Source: Planotetraspora mira
GTDB lineage: Bacteria; Actinomycetota; Actinomycetes; Streptosporangiales; Streptosporangiaceae
Length of the DNA: 64,000 nucleotides
Reading direction: 5' to 3'
NCBI RefSeq assembly: GCF_016863275.1
Contig: NZ_BOOO01000002.1
Location: 248,001 to 312,000, forward strand
Shown here: positions 26,634 through 37,500 of the stretch, one piece after another
Position numbering within the stretch: position 1 is the stretch's first letter
Layout: each line of letters opens with the position of its first letter
Program-made: the position numbers and the translations under genes
Notes under the pieces: model-generated
Seen by the model: only the letters and a program-made list of their open reading frames with translations
Told to the model about the DNA's origin: nothing
Databases searched by the model: none

Positions 26634-27614
26634 TCACTTCGGAATCCAGGCCTGCCACACGGTGGGGTTGGCGTCGACCCACTTCTTGGCGGCGGCCTCG
26701 TCGGACAGGCCGTTGTTGGTGATGTCGTCGGCGACCTTGTTCTGGTCGTCGTTGGACCACGTGAAGTTCTTGATCAGCTCGTAGGCCGGGCCACCGGTCT
26801 CGGCGAACTTCTTGCTCACGATCTTGTCGAGATCGTAGGGCGGGTAGTCACACGCGATCTTCTTGGGATCGGCGTCGCATCCCGGCGTGTACGGCGGGAG
26901 GTTGATCTTCACCAGCTTGAGCTGCGAGAACAGCCACTGCGGCTCGTAGAAGTACATGAGCAGCGGCTTCTGCTGCTGAGTGGCCGTCTGGGCCGCCTTG
27001 ATGAGGGCCGCCTCACTGCCCGCGTAGACGACCTTGTACGGCAGCTTGAGGTTCTTGACGAGGGCCTCGTCGTTGGTGACGTAGGAGGGGTCACCGTCCA
27101 GCAGCTGGCCCTTGCCGTCCGACTCGGAGGTCTTGAACAGGTCGGCGTACTTGGGCAGGTTCTTGTAGTCCGTGATGTCCGGGTACTTCTGGACCATCCA
27201 CTCGGGGACGTACCAGCCGATGACACCCTTGTTGCCGTTCGGGCCCGCCTCGACGGCGACGCCCTTCTCCTCGATGTACTTCTTCTTCAGGTCGTCATGA
27301 CCCCAGTTCTCGAGAACGACGTCGACGTCGCCGGACTCCATGCCCTGCCACGACGGCTCCTCGTTGAGGGTCACCTTCTCGACCTTGTAGTGGAGCTCGT
27401 TCTCCAGCAGGTAGTCGACGACGGCCGCGCTGGCCTCGTACCCGACCCAGCCGTTGATGGCCATCTTGACGGTTCCCGCCGAGCCCGCGGCCGCACCTGC
27501 GGACGCGTTCGCGCTGGGCGCGGCCGAGGAGGTGTCGTCGACCTTCGCGCCGCCACAGGCCGCGGCGCCCAGGCCAAGTACGAGAACACCTGCGATCAGG
27601 CGTAACTTCTTCAT
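26634..27614 (-). CDS. glycine betaine/choline ABC transporter substrate-binding protein
   Basis: The 326-residue lipoprotein starts MKKLRLIAGVLVLGLGAAAC with a lipobox Cys at about residue 20, then a Ser/Ala-rich linker. The binding domain has VKMAINGWVGYEASAAVV, the ligand-cage region GWYVPEWMVQKYPDITDY and YEPQWLFSQLKLVKINLPPY. It captures quaternary ammonium osmoprotectants outside the cell for the fused permease encoded just upstream, whose stop overlaps its ATG (ATGA). The first of two related binding proteins, it is the one within the operon proper. Confidence 0.92.
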   Translation of the reverse strand: MKKLRLIAGVLVLGLGAAACGGAKVDDTSSAAPSANASAGAAAGSAGTVKMAINGWVGYEASAAVVDYLLENELHYKVEKVTLNEEPSWQGMESGDVDVVLENWGHDDLKKKYIEEKGVAVEAGPNGNKGVIGWYVPEWMVQKYPDITDYKNLPKYADLFKTSESDGKGQLLDGDPSYVTNDEALVKNLKLPYKVVYAGSEAALIKAAQTATQQQKPLLMYFYEPQWLFSQLKLVKINLPPYTPGCDADPKKIACDYPPYDLDKIVSKKFAETGGPAYELIKNFTWSNDDQNKVADDITNNGLSDEAAAKKWVDANPTVWQAWIPK

Positions 27615-29535
27615 GCGATCCTCTTCTTTTTGGAGTTCGGGCGCCCGCTGGCGCCCTGCGTGATCCGGTCGAGCATGACTCCGAGCAGGACGAGCGCCAC
27701 GCCGGCCGCCAGTCCCTTGCCGTAGTCCTCCTGCTGCGCGATCCCGGCCACGACGTCATATCCGAGGGCTCCCGCCCCCACCAGCGCGCCGATCACCACC
27801 ATCGCCAGGGTCATCACGATCCCCTGGTTGGCGGCCAGGAGCAGCGAGCTCTTGGCCATCGGAAGCTGGACCTTCCACAGGAGTTGCCGATCGGTCGAAC
27901 CCGCGGACCTGGCCGCCTCCACCACGGTCCCCGGCACCGCCCGTACGCCGTCCTCGACCAGACGTGCGACCACGGGCACCGCGTAGATGAGCGACGCGAT
28001 GATCGCGGTGAACCGCCCGTTGCCGAACAGCGCGACGGCGGGCAGCAGATAGGAGAAGGACGGCATGGTCTGCGCGGCGTCGAGGATCGGCCGCAGCACG
28101 GCGGCGAACCATCTCGACCTGGCCGCGGCGATTCCGAGTGCCAGCCCCACCGCGATCGTGATCACGGAGGCCACCAGCACGATCGTCAGCGTCTCCATGC
28201 CGTGCTCCCACAGGCTCAGAGCCGCGATCGCCACCAGGCACCCCGCAGCCACCAGGCCGGCGCGCAGCCCGCTGAACCGCCACGCGAAGGCCAGCACCGC
28301 GAGGGTGACCAGCCACCAGGGCGCGCTGGTCAGCACGTCCTGAAGCGGGTTGAGCAGTCCGTACGCCACGGTGTCGTTGAGGAAGCCGGTGAACCCGTAC
28401 CAGTTGGCCTCGATCCAGCCGACCACGTCGTTGATCGGGCGCACGATCTGGATCTGCCACTGCTCGGGGAACTCCGGCGCCAGGACCGGGGTGAGCGCGA
28501 GGCCCGCCACGATCGCCACCGCGAAGCCCGCCCAGCGCACGACGGAGGACCGGGCGCGGGAGACCGCGGCGGACCTGGTGATGCGGTCGAGTACGATCGC
28601 GATGATCACGATGGCGATGCCCGGCACGAGCGCGGCGCCCACGTTGACCCGCGCGAGCGCGCGGATGAGGTCCACGCCGAGCCCCGGCGCCGCGATCAGC
28701 GCGACGAGCGGGACCATCGACAGCGCCGCCGCGATCGTCTGGTTGACGCCCAGCGTGATCGTGTTGAGCGCCATCGGGAGCCGGACCTTGCGCAGGGTCT
28801 GGCCGCCGGTCGCGCCCAGCGACTCCGAGGCCTCGACCGCCGTGGGTGAGACGCGCTGGATGGCGAGCGCGGTGATCCGGATCGCCGGCGGGATCGCATA
28901 GATCATCGTGGCGATCGTGGCCGACGCCGGGCCGATGAGGAACAGCAGCACGATCGGCGACAGGTACGAGAACGTCGGCATGATCTGCATGACGTCGAGC
29001 ACCGGGGACACGATCCGCCGGACGCGGGGGGAACGGCCCGCGAGTATGCCGATCGGGATGCCGATGACCAGGGAGAGCAGCACGGAGCTGAGGGTGAGCG
29101 CGAGAGTGTCGACGCTCGCATCCCACAGGCCGAGCGCCCCGATCCCGGCGAATCCGACGACCGACACGAGGGCGATCCGCCAGCCGCCCGCCAGCCAGCC
29201 GAGCCCGGCGGCGACGCCGATGAGCCCCGGCCAGCCGAGAGCGGTCAGCGCCGTCTGGAACAGGGTGAAGAGCTCGGCCACCCCGAGGCGGACGTAGTTG
29301 ATGAAGTACAGGAAGAACGGGCTGGTGTTGCGGTTCTCGTCGACCCAGTCACGGGCGTCGTTGAGCCAGTGGAACAGCGAGGCGTCGTCGTCGTGCGGCA
29401 GCACGGCCGTGTTCTTGAACGCCACGTAGAGCGCCACGACCAGGACGGCCCCGGCCACCGGCAACCATCGGACGAGCCGCTGCGCCCGTTCCCCTACGGG
29501 GACGGGCGGTGCGATGTCGGCGGGGGCGGCCACCA

Positions 29536-29536
<1 letters not shown>
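27611..29536 (-). CDS. glycine betaine/proline-type ABC permease with two fused permease domains
   Basis: The 641-residue membrane protein holds two complete ProW-type permease domains in tandem. The first has SLVIGIPIGILAGRSPRV and the EAA loop EASESLGATGGQTLRKVRLP. The second has LALGIAAARSRWFAAVL and the EAA loop EAARSAGSTDRQLLWKVQLP. Most OpuA/ProW systems use two copies of a single-domain permease, so a fused dimer is less common but known in actinomycetes. The GTG start touches the stop of the ATPase gene (one-base overlap). The encoded protein forms the transmembrane channel for the betaine importer. Confidence 0.92.
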
Positions 29537-30651
<1,115 letters not shown>

Positions 30652-31090
30652 TCTGATTCCCCTCACTCGGCTATCGCCCGAGAAGCGGCGTGAACGCCCG
30701 GGAACGCCACAGCACGGCGTGGAGATCGTCGCTCGCACACCGTGGATGAAGAGCTGGGGGTCAACGACTCCTCATTGGGCATATGCACAGGAGTTGCGCG
30801 ATGCGCAACTCATCGTGTTGAACAGTGATGAGGCTAGGCCCCACCAACCCCACAGATAGCCCTAAATAACACGATAAGCGCCATATCGTGATCATTCAGT
30901 GATCTATGCATCCGAGCCTTGGGCGCGCGCCTGCGTGGCCGCGGGAACCACGGCGGTACAGGGAAAGCCGCCTACCTGGAAAGGCTTCGGGCCCGCCGTC
31001 CGATGGACAGGCCTGGTCACCAGATGGGACACGTAACCATCAGGTGGGACGGCGCGGCGCCGGCCAGGGGGCCGTCACGCCGCCGATCCG
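30652..31090. other. regulatory region upstream of the betaine importer operon
   Basis: About 440 bp without a convincing gene. It contains a perfect dyad at 30791-30811 and an A/T-rich stretch near 30830-30900, consistent with the importer promoter. A lone degenerate copy of the 53-bp array core (CGTGATCATT at 30887-30896) also lies here. The right part (30900-31090) shows nothing recognisable. Confidence 0.45.
30791..30811. promoter_or_regulatory. perfect 21-bp dyad, candidate operator of the betaine importer
   Basis: GAGTTGCGC (30791-30799) and GCGCAACTC (30803-30811) are perfect 9-bp arms around GAT, about 140 bp upstream of the ATPase start. The TTGCGC/GCGCAA form is typical of sites bound by dimeric helix-turn-helix repressors. 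The cognate protein is not adjacent. Confidence 0.5.
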
Positions 31091-31852
31091 TCAGGTGATC
31101 AGAATGCCGCCGTCCACGGCGAGGACGGCGCCGCTGATGTAGGAGCCCGCGTCGGAGGCCAGGAAGACCGCGGTGGTGACGAGTTCGATCGGCTCACCCG
31201 CCCGCTTCATCAGCACCCGCTGCTCCATCACCCGGTCCAGATAGCCGGGCGGATACTGCTCGGTCATCTCCGAGTGGAAGAACCCGGGCTCCAGGCAGTT
31301 GACGCGGATTCCCCGTCGGGAGGTCCACTGCTGCGCGAGGTCACGCGTGAGCCCCGCCACGGCGGCCTTCGATGCGCTGTAGGCCGCCTGAGGCAGCCCG
31401 GCGGTCGTCTCGCCGAGCACGCTCCCGATGTTCACGATCGCCGACCCGGGCCGCATGACGCGGGCGCACGCCTGCGCCATCCAGAACGTGCCGTGCAGGT
31501 TGACGTCGATCACGTGGCGGAACTGCTCGGGCGTCTCGCGCAGGGCCGGTACGGCCGTGCCCACGCCCGCGTTGTTGATCAGGATGTCGACGTGGCCGAA
31601 CTCGGCGACGGCGGCGTCGACGAGGGCCTGGCACTGCTCGGGGACGGCGACGTCCGTGGCGACCGCCAGGCAGCGGCGGCCGGTCTCCTCGACCAGCCGC
31701 CGTGTCTCCTCGAGCATGTCCAGGCGGCGCGCCCCGATCACGATGTCGGCGCCCGCCTCGGCGAAGCCTCGTGCGAAGGCCACTCCGAGGCCCGACGAGG
31801 CCCCGGTGACGATCACGACCCTGCCGTCCAGCCGGAAGCGTTCCAGTACCAC
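31091..31852 (-). CDS. short-chain dehydrogenase/reductase
   Basis: The 253-residue enzyme has the classical SDR motifs. These are cofactor site VTGASSGLGVAFARG, NNAGVG, catalytic Ser in IVNIGSVLGE, YSASK with catalytic Tyr and Lys, and the C-terminal SGAVLAVDGGILI. Acidic residues after the second strand are lacking in favour of GARRLD, which suggests NADP(H) preference. GTG 31852 is chosen because AAGGAGG lies directly upstream. No neighbour reveals the substrate. Confidence 0.9.
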   Translation of the reverse strand: MVLERFRLDGRVVIVTGASSGLGVAFARGFAEAGADIVIGARRLDMLEETRRLVEETGRRCLAVATDVAVPEQCQALVDAAVAEFGHVDILINNAGVGTAVPALRETPEQFRHVIDVNLHGTFWMAQACARVMRPGSAIVNIGSVLGETTAGLPQAAYSASKAAVAGLTRDLAQQWTSRRGIRVNCLEPGFFHSEMTEQYPPGYLDRVMEQRVLMKRAGEPIELVTTAVFLASDAGSYISGAVLAVDGGILIT

Positions 31853-31928
31853 GCCGACCTCCTTGGTCCCGGGGTCCACGTCCCCGGGATCGACCGAACG
31901 TGATCCTAGAACAGCGACCGGCGGCGGG

Positions 31929-34211
31929 TCACAGCCCGTATTCCTTGGCGATGCGCTCGTGCCGCTCGACCTCGACGCCGACTTCGCGGGCCAGGTCGAC
32001 CCAGGTGACGGGGTGGGTCCACTGCTCGGTGGCGTCGTCGAGAACGGCGTCGAGCTCAGCCGGCTCGACGGTCGGAGGCACCGCGATCCAGCCGAACACG
32101 CCGGGCAGGCGCTCTCCCGACACCGGGTGGGTGACGCCGTAGTTCTCGTCGCTGTAGACCCACATCGGCCAGCCCCGCTCGGCCAGCACCTCGTTGAACT
32201 CGGTCCACTCGTGCTCGGTGGGCGCGACGCCGTCGAAGAACCAGCTGGTGAAGCCGCCGGGCCGCAACATCGTGACCCCCGCGAACGGGATGACGAAGTC
32301 CTCCTGCTCCTTGGGGTCCTCGGGGACCGGCTCCAGCGGGCGGGGGTCGAAGACGATCACATCGCCCGCGTTGTACTCCATGCCGCGCGGCTGCGGGACG
32401 GCGAGGCGTGCCGTCGCCGGCCCGGTGCGCAGGGCCAGCACCTCGCGCCGGCTTCCGTCGGGCGCGGGGAGGACGGCGCGGATGAGGTGCCACTGCTCAT
32501 CGATCGGCCCCTCCGTGGTCTGGAGCGGCAGGTTCAGCTTGGCGGAGGCCGCGTGGACGGTCGCCCAGTCCTCCGCGGCGGTGGCGGCCACGATCAGCCG
32601 CCAGATGTCCTCCTCCTCGGCTTCGTCGGAGTCGAGCAGCGGCCGCAGGATCTCGGCCGCGGCGGCGTTGTCTCCGAGCTGTTGCGCGGCCACCGACCAC
32701 AGGCGGCGGCTCTCCACCGAGTCTTCGGCCGCGACCGCGGCCTCGGCCTCCGCTGCGGCCTCCGCCCAGCGCTCGCGCGCCCGGTACAGACGCGCCAGGG
32801 CGAGGTGGGAACCGGCCGCGGGCAGCCGTGCCGCCAGCTGTTCGACGCGGTCGTCCTGTCCGGCCTCGATGAGCAGGCCACTGAGGTAGGCGATGTCCTC
32901 CTCGCTCGCCGTGGCGGGGTCGCCGTCCTCGACGATCACCTTCCAGTAGACGCCGGCCCCGATCGAGGGGTAGCCGAGGAAGCCGAGCGTGGTCGTGTGG
33001 CGGCGGGTGATCTCCAGGTCCTTCCCGGAGTGCGGCGCGAGCCAGCCGACCCAGCGCTCCGGGTCCGCGCTCTGCCCGTCGGCGGCGTCGAAGAGGGCCA
33101 CCAGCTCGTCCGCGCCTCCCGGCGCGGGGATCTCGGCGGCCCCGTCGGCTGCGGCGCGCAGTTCGGCGATCCGCTCGGGCAGTCCATCGGTGGTCGTCAG
33201 GGCGGGCAGCACCGCCTCCGCCTGGTCGGCGAGCAGCCGGGCCTGCCAGATCCCCTGGCGGGCGACGGCGAGATGGCCGGCGGCCAGGGCCAGCTCGAAC
33301 CGCGCGCGGTGGCCGCCCATCGTCTCGAAGTAGGTGATCCACTGGCCGAGGATGCGGCCGAGCTGCCAGGTGTTGGCGATCGAGCCGCTGTTCGCCAGGA
33401 GGCCGATGGCCCGGGACCATTCCACCCAGTCACGCGGGTGGTCGCCCACCACGTCGAGGTCGGGCAGGGCCTCGTAGGCCCCCTCCATGCGCCCGAGCGT
33501 GCCGAGGATCAGCGAGGTGAGCAGCGCCTCACGGCGGGCCTTGGCCACGGGGTCGTCCGGCTTGAAGCCGGTCGCGGCCTCCAGCGCGGACAGCGCGTCC
33601 TCCCCGCGCCCGGCGGCGAGCAGCGCGCGGGCGGCCTCGGCGCCAAGTTCCCAGCTCGCCTCCCGTCCCGCCTTGCCCAGGCGGCCGATGGCCGCCTCCG
33701 CGTAGGTGACGGCCTCCTCGGGACGTCCGGCGTCCAGCAGGGCGGCGACGTACTGCGTGGTCAGCCCGGAGAAGACGAGCGAGTCGGGCTCGACGCCGGC
33801 CAGAGCCTCGCCGAGCGACGCGAGCCGCGCCTCGGCATATCCGGGGCCGTCCGTGTTCGCCTGCGCCATCGCCAGGGCCTCGACGGCCGCGGGTGCGGCC
33901 GGGCAGTCGCGGACGTCGTCGCGCTTGGCGAACTCGGCCAGATCGGAGGCGTCGCCCAGGGCGACGGCGCCGTTGGCCCGGTCTCCGACCCTGCCGATCA
34001 GGTGCCAATAGCGCACGAAGAGCTCCAGCCAGGGCAGGCCGAGCGTCTCCGCGTGCTGGGCGACGGCGGGCGCCACGACGTCAAGCTGCGCATAGCGCCC
34101 CTCCAGGGCCTGCCCGGGCACGTCGCCCAGCGCCATGGCCAGACCGGCGTTGCCGGCTTCGTGCAGTTCCCGCTGGGTGCCGCCGACCCAGGCCCAGATG
34201 TCCACGTCCAT
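31929..34211 (-). CDS. large TPR-like repeat protein of unknown function
   Basis: The 760-residue protein is mostly alpha-helical and Ala/Glu/Leu-rich, with repeated helix pairs typical of tetratricopeptide arrays (LLDAGRPEEAVTYAEAAIGRL, LLAAGRGEDALSALEAA, LYRARERWAEAAAEAEAAV). The C-terminal ~170 residues are different, with aromatic-rich segments (SWFFDGVAPTEHEWTEF, RGWPMWVYSDENYGVTH). They may form a separate globular domain. No signal peptide or membrane segment is evident, so it is probably cytoplasmic. Start ATG 34211 is the first of the frame. Specific function not recognised. Confidence 0.75.
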   Translation of the reverse strand: MDVDIWAWVGGTQRELHEAGNAGLAMALGDVPGQALEGRYAQLDVVAPAVAQHAETLGLPWLELFVRYWHLIGRVGDRANGAVALGDASDLAEFAKRDDVRDCPAAPAAVEALAMAQANTDGPGYAEARLASLGEALAGVEPDSLVFSGLTTQYVAALLDAGRPEEAVTYAEAAIGRLGKAGREASWELGAEAARALLAAGRGEDALSALEAATGFKPDDPVAKARREALLTSLILGTLGRMEGAYEALPDLDVVGDHPRDWVEWSRAIGLLANSGSIANTWQLGRILGQWITYFETMGGHRARFELALAAGHLAVARQGIWQARLLADQAEAVLPALTTTDGLPERIAELRAAADGAAEIPAPGGADELVALFDAADGQSADPERWVGWLAPHSGKDLEITRRHTTTLGFLGYPSIGAGVYWKVIVEDGDPATASEEDIAYLSGLLIEAGQDDRVEQLAARLPAAGSHLALARLYRARERWAEAAAEAEAAVAAEDSVESRRLWSVAAQQLGDNAAAAEILRPLLDSDEAEEEDIWRLIVAATAAEDWATVHAASAKLNLPLQTTEGPIDEQWHLIRAVLPAPDGSRREVLALRTGPATARLAVPQPRGMEYNAGDVIVFDPRPLEPVPEDPKEQEDFVIPFAGVTMLRPGGFTSWFFDGVAPTEHEWTEFNEVLAERGWPMWVYSDENYGVTHPVSGERLPGVFGWIAVPPTVEPAELDAVLDDATEQWTHPVTWVDLAREVGVEVERHERIAKEYGL

Positions 34212-34278
34212 GGGCAGTCAGTCTGCCAGGTCGGTCACCCTGCCCCAAACAACCGCGAGGGCCACCGCTCCGGGGAAA

Positions 34279-35046
34279 TCACCTGGCGAAAGCCGTGGCG
34301 ACGGCCGCGGCGAGAAGATCGGCCAGTTCGGCGCGCTCGGCGTCGTCCAGCACGCCGAACGCGGGGGCCACCAGGTCGTCGGTGATCTCCTCGGCCCTGG
34401 CCCGCCGTTCGACCGCCTCGGGCGACGGCGTGCCGTACGGCTCGGGCCACTCGAGGAAGCGCGCGACGGAGGCGTTGCCTGACTGCGGGTCCCACGCTCC
34501 GGCCTCCGGCGCGCCGATGAGAGTGGCCTCAAGGGGACTGAGACCGCAGGCGACGATGGCCGTCGTGTGCTGGGCGCCGCGGTGCTCGCGCAGGACATGG
34601 AGCAGATGGGCGGCGAGTTCCGCCTCCCCCGTTGGACGCGACACGGCACGCCAACCGGCGAACAACGGCGCGCAGAACACGTCGGAGCCGTCCGCGATCG
34701 CGGCGAGCAGTTCGGCGAGACGTCCCGCGCCCTCGAAGCCGGCCAGCCTGCGCCGCCCCCACGCGTGGCACGCCGACGCGTAGAGGTCCGCCGCCTCGTC
34801 GGCGGGCAGTTTCCTGCCGCCCTCCCACCACTCGCGCACACGGTCGGCGGGGAAGAAGATCGAGGCCGCGACCACCACGTCGGCATGGACCTCGCCCAGG
34901 ACGCCGCACCGCCCGCGGAAGTACATCTCCCGGCTGCTCAGGCCGAGGCGGTCGCAGAGGCCCTTGACCTCTCTCGACATCATGAAGCCCCCGCCCAGGG
35001 CCCAGATCGCCGCCTTCGTCGCCACCACCGTGCCGCGCGGATCCAT
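34279..35046 (-). CDS. SCO6745-family protein
   Basis: The 255-residue protein matches the actinobacterial SCO6745-like (EvbL-type) family. The N-terminus has MSREVKGLCDRLGLSSREMYFRGRCG, then LGEVHADVVVAASIFFPADRV and the WEGGRK segment, with a conserved AHLLHVLREHRG helix. Family members are about 250-290 residues and of unknown function. It lies close behind the repeat-protein gene, transcribed leftward; the two are separated by 67 bp. Confidence 0.75.
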   Translation of the reverse strand: MDPRGTVVATKAAIWALGGGFMMSREVKGLCDRLGLSSREMYFRGRCGVLGEVHADVVVAASIFFPADRVREWWEGGRKLPADEAADLYASACHAWGRRRLAGFEGAGRLAELLAAIADGSDVFCAPLFAGWRAVSRPTGEAELAAHLLHVLREHRGAQHTTAIVACGLSPLEATLIGAPEAGAWDPQSGNASVARFLEWPEPYGTPSPEAVERRARAEEITDDLVAPAFGVLDDAERAELADLLAAAVATAFAR

Positions 35047-35132
35047 CGGTCCTCCTCCTCGGTCTACTTAATGGACCGAGAATGGGCCAACAGAACAACC
35101 TTCTGCAACCCACCGCCGCAGTGGGGATCCGG

Positions 35133-35948
35133 CTAGACGACGGCGGGATACTCGCCCGAGGCGACGAGCACGGCGGGCCCGGACAGGTGGCTCGTCCGCT
35201 CGTCGAGCGTGACCGTCAGCGTGCCCCCGGGCACGCGCACGGTCCAGGTGCCGGTGGTCTCACCGATCCCGTGTGCCGCGGCCACCGCGGTGGCGACCGT
35301 TCCGGTGCCACACGACCGCGTCTCGCCGGAGCCGCGTTCGTGGACGCGCATGGACACGGTGTGGTCCGCGACCAGGTTGAGCAACTCGATGTTCACGCCG
35401 GCGGGATAGACCTCACGGTCGAAGTCCGGCTCCCAGTAGCGCAGGTCGAGGTCCCCGACCGGGTCGTCGATGACACACGCGAGGTGGGGGTTTCCGACGC
35501 TCACGTTGAGCCCCTGATACTCGCGGCCGTTCACGTTCACGCCGCTCACACCGAGCACCCGCGGCATCCCCATGTCGACGGAGACGTCACCGGTCGCGCC
35601 GAGCCGTACGCGCTTGACGCCGTCACGGGTGGCGATGGCCAGCTCCCCCGCGCCGGCCAGCCCCGAGTCGACCAGATAGCGGGCGAAGACCCTGACACCG
35701 TTGCCGCACATCTCGGCGATGCTGCCGTCGGCGTTGCGGTAGTCCATGAACCATTCGGCCTCGGCCGCCTGACCGGCGACCTCGGCGCAGAGCTTCGTCC
35801 GCACGACATGCAGCACCCCGTCGGCGCCGATGCCCGCGCGCCGGTCGCACAGCGCCACGACCTGCTTGTGGCCCAACTCGAGACGGCCGTCGGCGTCCGG
35901 CAGGATGACGAAGTCGTTCTCGGTGCCGTGCCCCTTCACGAATCGCAT
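35133..35948 (-). CDS. dapF: diaminopimelate epimerase
   Basis: The 271-residue enzyme interconverts LL- and meso-diaminopimelate for lysine and peptidoglycan synthesis. The two catalytic cysteines are present: Cys81 in AEMCGNGVRVFARY and Cys213 in ETRSCGTGT. The N-terminal KGHGTENDFVIL and the substrate loop SVGNPHLACVI are also conserved. ATG 35948 starts directly at the family N-terminus, though no strong ribosome-binding site is seen. It lies downstream of miaA in the same direction, an order common in actinobacteria. Confidence 0.95.
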   Translation of the reverse strand: MRFVKGHGTENDFVILPDADGRLELGHKQVVALCDRRAGIGADGVLHVVRTKLCAEVAGQAAEAEWFMDYRNADGSIAEMCGNGVRVFARYLVDSGLAGAGELAIATRDGVKRVRLGATGDVSVDMGMPRVLGVSGVNVNGREYQGLNVSVGNPHLACVIDDPVGDLDLRYWEPDFDREVYPAGVNIELLNLVADHTVSMRVHERGSGETRSCGTGTVATAVAAAHGIGETTGTWTVRVPGGTLTVTLDERTSHLSGPAVLVASGEYPAVV

Positions 35949-36006
35949 GTGAACGAAGTCTAGGCGGGCCGGCCGCTCGGGCAGTGCCCAGGACCCGGCT
36001 CCGGGT

Positions 36007-36912
36007 TCAGCCGCCGACCAGGGCGAGAGCGCGGCCGATGAGGTCGGGCGCGTCGAACGGCAGCCACACCACGCGGGGGTCCCTGCGGAACCACGACTCC
36101 TGCCTGCGGGCGAACCGCCGGGTGGCGCGCACGGTCTCCGCACGGGCCTGCTCCTCGGTCCACTCGCCGTCGAGGAAGCGCAGGACCTGGGCGTACCCGA
36201 GCGCCCTGCTCGCCGTCCTGCCCTCGGCCAGGCCTTCCGCCACGAGGGCGCGGACCTCGTCGACCAGGCCGGCCTCCCACATGCGGCCGACCCGGAGCTC
36301 GATCCGCTCGTCCAGGACCGGCCGAGGCACCTCGACTCCGATCTGCACGCTGTCGTAGATCGCGTCGAACGACGGCATGGTGGCGGAGAACGGACGGCCG
36401 GACAGCTCGATGACCTCGAGCGCTCGGACGATCCTGCGGCCGTTGCTCGGCAGGATGTTCTCCGCGGCGGCCGGGTCGAGATTCCTGAGCCGCTCGTAGA
36501 GAGGAGCCGGGCCGGTCGCCGACAGCTCCTCCTCCAGGCGGGCCCGGATCCCCGGGTCGGTCCCGGGGAACTCCAGGTCGTCGATGGCCGCCCTGACGTA
36601 CAGGCCCGAGCCGCCGGTCAGGATCGGCACGCGGTCGCGGCCCCTGATCTCCTCGATCAGCGGGCGCGCCAGCCCCTGGTATTCGGCGACGCTGGCCGTC
36701 CGGGTCACCGGCCAGATGTCCAGCAGATGGTGGGGCACGCCCCGGCGCTCGGAAAGGGAGAGCTTGGCCGTGCCGATGTCCATGCCGCGGTACAGCTGCA
36801 TCGAGTCGGTGTTGACGACCTCGCCCCCGAACTCGAGCGCCAACTCGACCGCCAGGTCCGATTTCCCTGCCGCCGTGGCGCCCACGACGGCGATCACTGG
36901 TAGTTGCCCCAC
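36007..36912 (-). CDS. miaA: tRNA dimethylallyltransferase
   Basis: The 301-residue enzyme transfers dimethylallyl to A37 of tRNAs reading codons that begin with U. The P-loop GATAAGKS is at residues 11-18, followed by NTDSMQLYRGMDIGTAK, the GVPHHLLDI segment and GGSGLYVRA, all diagnostic. The C-terminal RRFARRQESWFRRD is the usual tRNA-contacting helix. GTG 36912 gives a family-length N-terminus. GTG 36945, which overlaps the ogt stop in GTGA, would add 11 residues and is possible if the two are coupled. Confidence 0.95.
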   Translation of the reverse strand: MGQLPVIAVVGATAAGKSDLAVELALEFGGEVVNTDSMQLYRGMDIGTAKLSLSERRGVPHHLLDIWPVTRTASVAEYQGLARPLIEEIRGRDRVPILTGGSGLYVRAAIDDLEFPGTDPGIRARLEEELSATGPAPLYERLRNLDPAAAENILPSNGRRIVRALEVIELSGRPFSATMPSFDAIYDSVQIGVEVPRPVLDERIELRVGRMWEAGLVDEVRALVAEGLAEGRTASRALGYAQVLRFLDGEWTEEQARAETVRATRRFARRQESWFRRDPRVVWLPFDAPDLIGRALALVGG

Positions 36913-36941
36913 AGGGCCCAGTCTCCCAGCGCCGGGAGTGC

Positions 36942-37472
36942 TCACAGGTCCCAGTCGAGCGTGGGAGGGAGATGACCTTCCAGGGTCAGCAGCCAGCGCT
37001 TGGACTCCACTCCGTCGCCGCCGCTGAACCCGCCGAGCCCGTTGCCCGCCACGACGCGGTGGCACGGCACGATGATCGGAATCGGGTTGCTGCCCATGAT
37101 CGACCCGATTCCCCTGGCCGGGACGGCCGTCCCGCTCCTGGCCGCCAGCTCGCCGTAGGTCACGACCTGTCCGTACGGAACGGTCGTGTAGAGCGTGCCG
37201 AGGACCTGCCGCTGAAGGGCCGACATGAGCCGCCAGTCGACGGTGACGGCGAACTCCCTGACGTCTCCCCCGAAGTACGCCTCAAGCTCCCGGCGCGCCC
37301 CGGCCGTACGGGCGGGGTCGTCGGCGACGGCCAGGCCGACGCGACCGGCGATGCGCGCCCGCACATCCGGCCCGTCGTTGAACGACGTGGCCACCACGCC
37401 CGTCTCGGTGACTGCCGCGAGCACGTCGCCGAGCTTCGTCGGCACGCTGCCGAACGCCACGGTCTCCGCCAT
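36942..37472 (-). CDS. ogt: methylated-DNA--[protein]-cysteine S-methyltransferase
   Basis: The 176-residue suicide DNA-repair protein removes alkyl groups from O6-alkylguanine. The acceptor Cys137 lies in the signature IPIIVPCHRVV, followed by GLGGFSGG, and the helix-turn-helix arginine finger region is VPARGIGSIMGSNP. ATG 37472 starts shortly before the N-terminal domain; an ATG at 37493 is a weaker option. It is divergent from the padR gene across a short A/T-rich region. Confidence 0.93.
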   Translation of the reverse strand: MAETVAFGSVPTKLGDVLAAVTETGVVATSFNDGPDVRARIAGRVGLAVADDPARTAGARRELEAYFGGDVREFAVTVDWRLMSALQRQVLGTLYTTVPYGQVVTYGELAARSGTAVPARGIGSIMGSNPIPIIVPCHRVVAGNGLGGFSGGDGVESKRWLLTLEGHLPPTLDWDL

Positions 37473-37500
37473 GCGCCCATTGTCGCGCATCATGCCTTGT

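Noticed and set aside
31428-34385. 985-codon rightward open frame
   Set aside because: Antisense shadow spanning the SDR start and the 760-residue repeat protein; composition is low-complexity and no domain is seen.
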